This document shows positions 1 through 5,444 of a stretch of 6,578 nucleotides of DNA, one piece after another. The stretch's first letter is position 1, and each line of letters opens with the position of its first letter. Source of the DNA: DASXTS01 sp036505275 (lineage in GTDB: Bacteria; Actinomycetota; Actinomycetes; Mycobacteriales; Pseudonocardiaceae); the NCBI GenBank assembly GCA_036505275.1, contig DASXTS010000446.1, positions 1 through 6,578 on the forward strand, read 5' to 3'. The notes beneath the pieces were generated by a model. That model was not told the origin of the DNA. It saw nothing but the letters and a program-made list of their open reading frames with translations, and did no database searches. The translations under genes and the position numbers were made by a program.

Positions 1-171
1 TCCGCCAACTGCACTGCGACTCCCCTGTCTGGTGTTGCTGCTTCTGAGGCGCTGGACACGGTCCGTCGGGGGCCGTCGAGGCGTCAGGAGCAGTCGCCAA
101 CAGCGAAAGGTTGCGCCGGCACAGGCCATAATGGGATGGTCGTGCGCCGATCGGCTTTGGCCTAACGGTGA

Positions 172-208
172 GCGGCTGAGGCTGATCGGTTGGGCATATC
201 AGCTCCGC
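172..208 (+). repeat. Bulged inverted repeat (stem-loop) in the regulator leader
   Basis: GCTGAT at 181-186 is perfectly complementary to ATCAGC at 198-203 around an 11-base loop. Outside a bulge, GCGG at 172-175 can pair with CCGC at 205-208. It lies 80-115 bases before the regulator start. It could be an operator for autoregulation or an RNA hairpin in the 5' leader. The sequence alone does not separate these from chance in GC-rich DNA. Confidence 0.35.
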
Positions 209-227
209 CGATGCATGCTTCACCGTC

Positions 228-287
228 ATGGAGCAACGTGCTTACGCTTCGGTTGTCGCCCGGAAGACCCTGCGAGGGGGGCGCTAA
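228..287 (+). CDS. Possible 19-residue upstream ORF abutting the regulator
   Basis: An ATG at 228 opens a frame encoding MEQRAYASVVARKTLRGGR and ending in TAA at 285-287. The next three bases are the GTG start of the regulator, in the same frame. Its last codons contain the regulator's Shine-Dalgarno sequence, so a ribosome translating it would cover that site. Against it, no purine-rich ribosome-binding site precedes the ATG. It may simply be the open stretch before the real start. Whatever its status, the TAA shows that the regulator cannot be extended upstream. Confidence 0.22.
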   Translation: MEQRAYASVVARKTLRGGR

Positions 288-1682
288 GTGAACGTGATCG
301 GATCCCACGACCATCCCGTCGCCGCCGAGACCTGGCAGCAACGGGAGATGCGGGCGGCGTTGGCTGCCAGGGACATCAGCACGGTGTACCGGTTGCTGCG
401 GCGAGTAGGTGTGTCGCAGCGACAGATCGCCGCGATGACCGGGCAGTCGCAGTCCGAGGTTTCTGAGATCCTCAAGGGCCGCCAGGTCATGGCGTACGAC
501 GTGCTGGCCCGGATCGCGGACGGACTTGGCATCCCTCGCGGCTTCATGGGTCTCGCCTACGACGAGACCACGGCGACGAACGTCGTCGGGCCCCCCGGCG
601 ACGAGAACGCCGAGGAGGACGAGTCGGTGAAGCGTCGGAAGTTCCTGGCGCACTCGGCTGCGGTGATGTTCGGCGCCGCGGTGTTGGGCCAGGAGGAGGG
701 TCAGTGGCTGCCTAGCCCTGCCCTGACGCCCACTCCTGGCCGCATCGGGCTCAGTGACGTCCGGCAGATCGAGGCCTCTACCAAGGCCCTGCGTGGCCTT
801 GACTACCAATACGGCGGCGGCGCCTGCCGCGACGCCGTGGTCGCCCAGCTGTCCTGGGCGCAGCGCATGTTGGAAGCGCAGGTTGCAGACACGGTTCGGG
901 GGCGGCTGTACACAGCGGTCGCCGACTTGCACAACCTTGCCGGGTGGACTTCGTTTGATATCGACCTTGTCGACTCGGCGCGATTCCACTTCTCGAAGGC
1001 CCTGGAATTGGCCAAGGAGGTCCAGAACAACTCGCTGATGGCCAACGTGCTGTACCGGATGGGCCGGGTGTACCTGGAGAAGGAGGCACCCGACGACGCG
1101 CTCAAGATGTTCCAGCTCGGGCAGATCGCCGCGCAGGAATCCGGCGCCGAAATAGCCGTTGCGGTGCTATGCGCCAATGAGGCGTGGGCCTACGCGAAGA
1201 TGGGTCTGGTCGAGCAGACCCAGAAAATGCTCGGCCGGGCGCAGGACGAATTTGCCCGCGCGGATCTCGCCCGCACCCCCACCTGGGCGAAGTTCTTCAC
1301 GGAGACCGACGTCTACGCGATGACCGGCGCCGTGCATTTCGCACTGTCCAGGGCACCGGAGCCGAAGAGCGGGCCGATCGACCGGGCCAAGCACATCCGG
1401 GTGGCCATCCCCAACCTGCAGCGGGCGATCGACGGGTACTCCGCCGACATGGCGCGCAGCCAGCTTTTCAACATCACCACGCTGGCCGCGGCACACATCA
1501 TGGACGGCGACGTGAACCACGGTGTGCGGCTCGGCCGGCAGAGCGTGGAGATGTCCAACGAGGTGAAGTCCAGCCGAATCATCAGCCGGATGCGGCCCCT
1601 GATGGCCGAGGCCGGCAAGCACGCAAACAATTCCGACAGCAGGGACCTCGCGGAGCGAATCGCCAAGCTCCAGGTGGCCTAG
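288..1682 (+). CDS. XRE-family helix-turn-helix regulator with TPR-like C-terminal domain
   Basis: This is a predicted 464-residue DNA-binding regulator. The N-terminal HTH lies at about residues 31-80, with the recognition region in SQRQIAAMTGQSQSEVSEIL (43-62), followed by a typical XRE tail (VLARIADGLGIPRGFMGLAY). From about residue 140 to the end it is all-helical and TPR-like, clearest at 205-330 (YTAVADLHNLAGW, ALELAKEV, NVLYRMGRVYLEK). This layout matches the large actinobacterial HTH-TPR family that includes NsdA, a repressor of antibiotic production and sporulation in Streptomyces. Which genes this one controls cannot be read here. The GTG start is fixed by an in-frame TAA just before it and by GAGGGGGG six bases upstream. 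Oddly, residues 115-120 read KRRKFL followed by a hydrophobic run, like a twin-arginine signal in mid-protein. The downstream kinase gene starts on the base after the stop. Confidence 0.9.
   Translation: MNVIGSHDHPVAAETWQQREMRAALAARDISTVYRLLRRVGVSQRQIAAMTGQSQSEVSEILKGRQVMAYDVLARIADGLGIPRGFMGLAYDETTATNVVGPPGDENAEEDESVKRRKFLAHSAAVMFGAAVLGQEEGQWLPSPALTPTPGRIGLSDVRQIEASTKALRGLDYQYGGGACRDAVVAQLSWAQRMLEAQVADTVRGRLYTAVADLHNLAGWTSFDIDLVDSARFHFSKALELAKEVQNNSLMANVLYRMGRVYLEKEAPDDALKMFQLGQIAAQESGAEIAVAVLCANEAWAYAKMGLVEQTQKMLGRAQDEFARADLARTPTWAKFFTETDVYAMTGAVHFALSRAPEPKSGPIDRAKHIRVAIPNLQRAIDGYSADMARSQLFNITTLAAAHIMDGDVNHGVRLGRQSVEMSNEVKSSRIISRMRPLMAEAGKHANNSDSRDLAERIAKLQVA
612..629 (+). promoter_or_regulatory. 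Possible internal ribosome-binding site and GTG start in the regulator
   Basis: GAGGAGGA at 612-619 is close to a perfect anti-Shine-Dalgarno match. It lies eight bases (from GGAGG) before an in-frame GTG at 627-629, which is valine 114. Starting there would give a 351-residue protein beginning with KRRKFL and a hydrophobic stretch, without the DNA-binding domain. The bases also simply encode Glu-Glu-Asp-Glu, so coincidence is a real alternative. Confidence 0.25.
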
Positions 1683-2627
1683 ATGCACACCGGGCGCGCG
1701 CACCCTGGTCCATCGACCGGTGCGCGGGGACCGGGCACCGATGAGCGGCAGATCCGCGACGAGCTGCTGCCGGTGCTGGCGTTGGTGTGCGCGAAGGTCG
1801 GCCTGGACCACCGCGGTGCCACGCTGATGCGGTACGTCCGCAATGCCGTCTTCCGGCTGGCCGCGCACCCGGTGGTGGTTCGGATCGCGATCGCTCCCGC
1901 GGTGCGCGAGCGCGCGCAGCGCACGGTCGCGGTCGCGCGCTGGCTCGCCTCGCACGACGTGCCGGCCGTGCGGTTGCTGGACGGCTTCGGGCAGCCGGTA
2001 CTGGCCGGCGGCCACCTCGCCACGTTCTGGCACGACGTACCCGAGGTCGGCCCACCGCCGACCGGTGCCGACCTGGCCAGGCTGCTGCGCCGGTTGCACG
2101 AGCTGCCGGCTCCGGCGGATCCGCTGCCGCCATGGCAGCCGGTAGCCAGCCTGCGGGCCGCGCTCGCCGAGTCCACCGCGATGCCGCTGGCCGACCTCGA
2201 CTTCATGCTGCGTCGCTGCGATGCCGTGGAGGCCGCGCTGGCCAGCCTGAGCTACCAGCTGCCGCCAGGGCCGATCCATGGTGACGCGTGGCTGGGCAAC
2301 CTCCTCGCCGGGCCGGACGGGCCGGTGCTGTGCGACTTCGACTCGGCCTGCATCGGGCCGCGCGAGTGGGACCTCACGCCGATGGCGGTGGGCCGGCTGC
2401 GGCGCAGCGTCCCACCCAAGGTGTACCGCGCCTTCATCGCCGGGTACGGGGTGGACGTTATGCGCTGGCCCGGCTTCGACGTCCTCAGGGAGGTCCGCGA
2501 GCTCAAACGCGTCGCCGGCGCATTGCCCATCCTGGACAGCAACCCGGCGGCCAATGCCGAGTTCACGCACCGGCTGCGGACGCTGCGCGCCGGCGACCAC
2601 GAGGCCAGGTGGCGGCCGTACCGGTAG
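1683..2627 (+). CDS. Phosphotransferase of the aminoglycoside/choline kinase (APH) superfamily
   Basis: This 314-residue cytoplasmic enzyme has a protein-kinase-like fold and is predicted to transfer phosphate from ATP to a small molecule. The catalytic loop is HGDAWLGN at 199-206, with the catalytic Asp201 and Mg-binding Asn206. The metal-binding aspartate of the DFG equivalent lies in CDFDSACIGPREWDL (Asp218 or Asp220). In the N-terminal lobe VVVRIA (64-69) places arginine 67 where many kinases have the ATP-contacting lysine. I believe this substitution is common in actinobacterial members. The first 20 or so residues are low-complexity. AGGTGG at 1672-1677 is the ribosome-binding site. Stop and start are adjacent (TAG-ATG), so it is co-transcribed with the HTH-TPR regulator. 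The substrate is unknown. Pairing with a regulator argues against calling it an aminoglycoside-resistance gene. Confidence 0.88.
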   Translation: MHTGRAHPGPSTGARGPGTDERQIRDELLPVLALVCAKVGLDHRGATLMRYVRNAVFRLAAHPVVVRIAIAPAVRERAQRTVAVARWLASHDVPAVRLLDGFGQPVLAGGHLATFWHDVPEVGPPPTGADLARLLRRLHELPAPADPLPPWQPVASLRAALAESTAMPLADLDFMLRRCDAVEAALASLSYQLPPGPIHGDAWLGNLLAGPDGPVLCDFDSACIGPREWDLTPMAVGRLRRSVPPKVYRAFIAGYGVDVMRWPGFDVLREVRELKRVAGALPILDSNPAANAEFTHRLRTLRAGDHEARWRPYR

Positions 2628-2738
2628 GCGGCCGAAGCCGTGGTTCACGCTGATCATTGTCGGTGACGGGACCAGTAACGGGTTGCTCCGAACTCGCGAT
2701 CAGTGCTACGTCAAATGCCTTACAAAGGGTGGTAGCCG
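2628..2738 (+). other. Intergenic region between the kinase and the small basic protein
   Basis: These 111 non-coding bases hold two very short hairpins directly after the kinase stop (CGGC/GCCG at 2629-2640 and CGTG/CACG at 2639-2649). They overlap and have no U-tract, so I do not call a terminator. TTGCTC at 2683-2688 resembles a -35 hexamer, but the sequence 17-18 bases on is not a clear -10. GTGACGGG (2663-2670) and GTAACGGG (2675-2682) form an imperfect direct repeat with 12-base spacing. The region could contain the promoter of the next gene. Confidence 0.4.
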
Positions 2739-3062
2739 ATGAGCGGTCAGGTTCTTGTCCGGAGCCGGCCGCCGCGCCGCCCGACGCCGGTCCAGCTGCT
2801 GATGAGGCTGGTGATGGCCCGCTCATTGCGCCAGGCGGCGACCACCGCGAAGCTGCTCGACCGCCTCGTCGACCGGGACCTTGCGCTGCTGCGGGGGTTG
2901 CCCGTGCACGAGCGTGCCCGACCCGTCGAGAAGCTCGCTGAGCTGGTCATGCTCGCCCAGGCCTACCGGCACTACGCGAACGGCTGGATCGGCCGCCGCG
3001 AACTGCGCCGCCGCAGCCGGGCCACCTTCGACCGTCTCGCCGCCTTCATCGTCGACGGCTGA
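2739..3062 (+). CDS. Small arginine-rich helical protein, unrecognised
   Basis: I do not recognise this 107-residue protein. The start is well supported: AAGGGTGG at 2725-2732 lies six bases before ATG 2739. The sequence is strongly basic (about 20 arginines and 2 lysines against about 9 acidic residues), lacks cysteine, and looks almost wholly alpha-helical. An arginine/proline-rich N-terminus (8-16) precedes amphipathic helices at about 17-50 and 57-80, then an arginine cluster RRELRRRSR near residues 86-94. It has no signal peptide, and its hydrophobic runs are too interrupted for membrane segments. Nucleic-acid or anionic-membrane binding would fit the charge, but that is only a guess. 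It lies 111 bases after the kinase gene and converges on copD, with six bases between the two stop codons. Confidence 0.75.
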   Translation: MSGQVLVRSRPPRRPTPVQLLMRLVMARSLRQAATTAKLLDRLVDRDLALLRGLPVHERARPVEKLAELVMLAQAYRHYANGWIGRRELRRRSRATFDRLAAFIVDG

Positions 3063-3068
3063 GTCGGG

Positions 3069-4112
3069 TCAGGGACTGCTCGTGGTGAGCGCCGCGGCCA
3101 ACCCGATGGCGACCGCCATAACCGTCAGTTCGATGCCGGCCAGGAGCACCAGCGGCGCCCTGCGATGATCACGGACGGCCGGCAGCACACGCCGCCGCAG
3201 TAGCCACCCGAGCACGCCGAGCACGACGAGCGCGGCCGCCTTGGCCAGCACCACGCGGCCGTACCCGGTGCCGGCGAGCTGCGCCACCGAGCCGAGCCGG
3301 GCGACGGCGGTCAGCACGCCGCTCACCGCCAGCGTGCCGGCGGAACCCGCGGCGATTGCGGAGAACCTCGGCAGCGCCGTGACCAGCAGGGCGCGCCGCG
3401 CGGCGAGCAGGGTCACCGCGGCGCCCAGGCCGCCGACCCACACCGCGGCCGCGCCGGCGTGCGCTGCGATCGACAGGATCGCCAGCTCGTGGTCGTGCTG
3501 CGAGCTGGCGTGCCCGGTCAGCGGCCCCGGCAGCAGGCCGAGCAGGGAGAGCACGGCGGCCAGCTCCGGCCAGCGGCGCCAGCGGGTCAGCACGGCGAGC
3601 ACGGCGTAGCTCACCGCGGCGGCCACCGTGACCAGCAGCCCGACGCCGGCGTTGAACGCACCGACATAGTCGGCGACGTCGTCCACGCCGAGCCCGGTGA
3701 GCGGCCGCCCGGTCACCACGGCCGCCTGCAGCCAGAGCATGAGCACGGCGCTGGCCGCCCAGGCCCCGGCCAGCACGACCGCGGCCCGGCCGGCGGCGTC
3801 CAGCACGGCGTCGACGTCCCGGCGCCGCCCGCCCGCGACCAGCCAGCACAGCAGGGCCAGCCCCACGGCCACGACCCCGCAGCCGTCGAGCACGAACCGC
3901 CCGGCCGGCACCGCCACCCGCAGCAGCAGCGGCTGGTTCACCGGCGAGCCGAGCAGCCAGCCGGCGCCGGCCGCGACGAGCAGCCCGGTTAGTGCGGCCA
4001 CGGCCGGCACCCAGCGCGTCGCTGGCCTTGTCGCTGGTTTTGTCGCTGGTGCGGTAGCTGGCCCGCGTGCCGTGCTCGGCCGGGTGGCGCCGCCAGCCGG
4101 ACGGCGGATCAC
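3069..4112 (-). CDS. copD: CopD-family copper transport membrane protein
   Basis: This 347-residue polytopic inner-membrane protein belongs to the copper resistance D family (YcnJ/PcoD-like), which is thought to move copper across the membrane together with CopC. I count about nine hydrophobic segments, the first at 34-55. The family core is visible. Histidines 201, 206, 208 and 218 lie in TGHASSQHDHE and AHAGAAAVWVGG. RFSAIA (249-254) and TGYGRVVLAK (282-291) follow before the last helices. The N-terminal cytoplasmic tail carries a PAT repeat (residues 18-32) encoded by 12-base tandem DNA repeats. The start is GTG at 4112-4110, overlapping the copC stop as GTGA. No clear Shine-Dalgarno is present, so translation probably depends on coupling with copC. 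In Bacillus YcnJ the CopC and CopD parts are fused, while here they are separate. It is last in the operon. Confidence 0.9.
   Translation of the reverse strand: MIRRPAGGATRPSTARGPATAPATKPATRPATRWVPAVAALTGLLVAAGAGWLLGSPVNQPLLLRVAVPAGRFVLDGCGVVAVGLALLCWLVAGGRRRDVDAVLDAAGRAAVVLAGAWAASAVLMLWLQAAVVTGRPLTGLGVDDVADYVGAFNAGVGLLVTVAAAVSYAVLAVLTRWRRWPELAAVLSLLGLLPGPLTGHASSQHDHELAILSIAAHAGAAAVWVGGLGAAVTLLAARRALLVTALPRFSAIAAGSAGTLAVSGVLTAVARLGSVAQLAGTGYGRVVLAKAAALVVLGVLGWLLRRRVLPAVRDHRRAPLVLLAGIELTVMAVAIGLAAALTTSSP
4018..4065 (+). repeat. 12-base tandem repeat in the 5' end of copD
   Basis: Four head-to-tail 12-base units begin at 4018, 4030, 4042 and 4054. The first three share GTCGCTGG exactly, and the fourth has GTAGCTGG. 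The last four bases of each unit vary. On the copD strand they encode four PAT units, each separated by one residue, at residues 18-32. The period is a multiple of three, so changes in copy number keep the frame. Confidence 0.85.
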
Positions 4113-4627
4113 GACCGGGGCTGGCTACCCAGCCGCAGGGCCACCGTCACGCCACCGGCGAGCAGCGCGATCGCGGCGACCACCCACGGCCAGACCGGCA
4201 TGCCACCCTCCGACCCGCCGGCCGCCGCCGCTGCCGTCGTCGGCGGTGCCGGCGTGCCGGTGCCGGGCTGGGTCAGCCGGAACCGAACCGTTCCGGTTAC
4301 CGGGTGCCCGTCGGCGGAGACGATCCGGTAGCCGACCACGTAATCGCCGGCCGGACCGAGCGGCAGCACCGCGCTGGACAGGGTGTTCCCGCTGACCGTG
4401 ACCTCGCCGGTGGCCCACGCCGTGCCGCCCGGCCCGGTGACCGTGATCGTGTTGAAACCGCGGTTCACGGGCTGGTCGAACGTCAGCATCACCCGCTGCG
4501 GCCCGCTGGACAGGCTCGCGCCGTTGGCCGGGTCGCTTGCCACCAGGGTGTCGTGCGCCGCGGCCGGGCCGGCGCCGCCGAGCAGCGCCAGCCCGACCAG
4601 CACGACGACCGCGAGCGGCTTGCTCAC
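4109..4627 (-). CDS. copC: CopC-family copper-binding protein, membrane-anchored
   Basis: This 172-residue extracytoplasmic copper-binding protein probably passes copper to CopD. The signal peptide is residues 1-24 (hydrophobic core LAVVVLVGLALLGG, then PAAA). Cleavage would leave His25 as mature residue 1. The CopC Cu(II) site is recognisable as His25 plus Asp106 and His108 in SADGHPVTG. The beta-sandwich domain runs to about 120 (SDPANGASLSSGP, LTFDQPV). A Thr/Pro/Ala linker leads to a C-terminal membrane helix at about 146-164. I chose GTG 4627, not the upstream GTG at 4756 that gives a longer reading frame. It overlaps the ycnI stop as GTGA, has GGAG (4639-4636) eight bases upstream, and places the signal peptide at the N-terminus. 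Its own stop overlaps the copD start in the same way. Confidence 0.93.
   Translation of the reverse strand: MSKPLAVVVLVGLALLGGAGPAAAHDTLVASDPANGASLSSGPQRVMLTFDQPVNRGFNTITVTGPGGTAWATGEVTVSGNTLSSAVLPLGPAGDYVVGYRIVSADGHPVTGTVRFRLTQPGTGTPAPPTTAAAAAGGSEGGMPVWPWVVAAIALLAGGVTVALRLGSQPRS
4119..4134 (-). repeat. Hairpin directly upstream of the copD start
   Basis: GGCTGG (4119-4124) and CCAGCC (4129-4134) form a perfect six-base stem around a four-base loop, inside the last codons of copC and six bases before the copD GTG. On the mRNA it occupies the place where a Shine-Dalgarno would sit. It could restrict independent initiation at copD so that only ribosomes finishing copC open the site. It has no U-tract and so is not a terminator. 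Confidence 0.4.
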
Positions 4628-5406
4628 TCGTCGGGCTCCGCGGGCCCGGTGCGACCGCTGGACGGCATAGCACTGCGCCGGCGGTTGGCCAACATCGCGC
4701 CGCCGGCCAGGCCGACGCCGAGCGCACCGACGGCCAGGCCCGCACCGCCCAGCCACCGCGCGGTGTCGTCCTTTGCCGTGGCGCTGACCACGGTGCCGGA
4801 GGGCTGGTTGGCCGGCTGGGCGGACGTCGTGCCGGTTGGCGCTGCACCGGCACCCGCCGCACCGGTACCCTCGACCAGCTTGAGCACCGGTGCCGGATGT
4901 TCCGGCTCTGCGGCGCCTGCGGCCGGCGGTGGCGCGTCCCAGTTGACCACCGTGCCGTCGTCGTAGGTCTGCGTGGCGGGCAGCAGCAACCGGTCGGTGT
5001 TGTCCGGCAGCGGGCCGCCCGACACCTCGAACTCGTTGAACTCACCCGGCCCGATCCGGACGCCCGGCTGGGCGGTCCAGACCACGGTGCGGACGGCCTC
5101 GGTGACCTCGCCGTCATCCGTCTTGATCGGGGTGGCCAACTTCTGCTTGACGATCTGCGCGGTCCAGCCGGCCATGGGCTTGGTCCGGACCGACGCCAGC
5201 GGCGTGTCCAGCGGGAACGTCACCTCGAGCTTGATCGTGCCGGCGGTCTCGAACTCGTCGGGCACCCGGAACGCCAGCTTGGCGTACCCGCCCTTGGGTG
5301 CCTCACCGGGTTGCACGGTGACGTGCGCGGCCGCCGGAGCGGCCGAAAGGAGGGCCAGCACGGCGGCGCCGCCCAGCCCAAAGTAGGCAAGTCTTCTTGT
5401 CGACAT
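4624..5406 (-). CDS. ycnI: YcnI-family (DUF1775) copper-binding protein, membrane-anchored
   Basis: This 260-residue YcnI-like protein belongs to a family that binds Cu(II) outside the membrane. The signal peptide is residues 1-27 (TRRLAYFGLGGAAVLALL, then AAPAAA). The twin arginines at 4-5 leave Sec or Tat export open. Cleavage exposes His28, the residue that forms the monohistidine brace in Bacillus YcnI. The domain runs from about 28 to 158 and begins HVTVQPGEAPKGGYAKLAFRV. Other conserved pieces are FPLDTPL, VRTKPMAGW, VVWTAQPG and DDGTVVNWD (149-157), whose Trp156 is a candidate for the brace tryptophan. An Ala/Pro/Thr-rich linker leads to a membrane helix at about 218-240 closed by RRR. 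ATG 5406 is the only plausible start, although AGGAG is only about two or three bases from it, closer than usual. It overlaps copC by four bases and lies 35 bases after the histidine-repeat gene. Confidence 0.93.
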   Translation of the reverse strand: MSTRRLAYFGLGGAAVLALLSAAPAAAHVTVQPGEAPKGGYAKLAFRVPDEFETAGTIKLEVTFPLDTPLASVRTKPMAGWTAQIVKQKLATPIKTDDGEVTEAVRTVVWTAQPGVRIGPGEFNEFEVSGGPLPDNTDRLLLPATQTYDDGTVVNWDAPPPAAGAAEPEHPAPVLKLVEGTGAAGAGAAPTGTTSAQPANQPSGTVVSATAKDDTARWLGGAGLAVGALGVGLAGGAMLANRRRSAMPSSGRTGPAEPDE

Positions 5407-5432
5407 GTCTCCTGCGCTTAGGTCCGTCGGTG

Positions 5433-5444
5433 TGAATGGATTCA
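5433..5444. repeat. Short perfect inverted repeat at the gene junction before ycnI
   Basis: TGAAT and ATTCA flank two bases, forming a palindrome that contains the stop codon of the histidine-repeat gene and lies about 27 bases before the ycnI start. It is AT-rich in a GC-rich region, which makes it stand out. It does not look like the GGGGTA/TACCCC-type sites known for CsoR copper repressors. It may be an operator or chance. Confidence 0.25.

Larger units (their letters stand above)
1..287 (+). other. Leader / upstream region of the regulator gene
   Basis: I see no convincing complete gene here apart from a possible 19-codon upstream ORF (228-287). CATAAT at 127-132 resembles a -10 hexamer, but no good -35 lies 16-18 bases upstream of it (TTGCGC at 111-116 is only 10 bases away), so any promoter call is weak. 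A stem-loop lies at 172-208. At the extreme left, the minus strand reads AGGGGA (26-21), then six bases, then GTG (14-12). That could be the start of a divergent gene leaving the window, but only four codons are present. The ribosome-binding site for the regulator is GAGGGGGG at 274-281. Confidence 0.5.

Noticed and set aside
1..26. Divergent gene start on the minus strand (GTG at 14-12 with AGGGGA at 26-21)
   Set aside because: The ribosome-binding site and spacing look good, but only four codons are inside the window, too little to annotate.
1..287. tRNA or known riboswitch in the regulator leader
   Set aside because: No cloverleaf arms and no riboswitch consensus could be found. Only a simple bulged stem-loop is present.
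162..989. Minus-strand open frame opposite the regulator N-terminus
   Set aside because: It is the antisense shadow of a gene with clear HTH and TPR features, and has no family motif.
1683..2627. Antibiotic-resistance aminoglycoside phosphotransferase
   Set aside because: Only the fold-level motifs match. The conserved superfamily covers many substrates, and the context is a regulator pair with no resistance or transfer genes.
2628..2650. Terminator after the kinase gene
   Set aside because: The two possible stems are only four base pairs each, overlap one another and have no U-tract.
1167..2657. Long minus-strand open frame (496 codons) opposite the regulator and kinase
   Set aside because: It spans two well-supported plus-strand genes, is rich in Arg/Gln/His/Pro as expected from the antisense of GC-rich codons, and shows no domain I recognise.
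4628..4756. Upstream extension of copC to GTG 4756
   Set aside because: It would add 43 residues of Arg-rich sequence before the signal peptide and lie inside ycnI. GTG 4627 has a proper Shine-Dalgarno and a GTGA overlap.
4067..5421. Plus-strand open frames opposite copC and ycnI
   Set aside because: Low-complexity Arg/Ala/Gly/Pro composition, no motifs, and they lie wholly opposite recognised copper genes.
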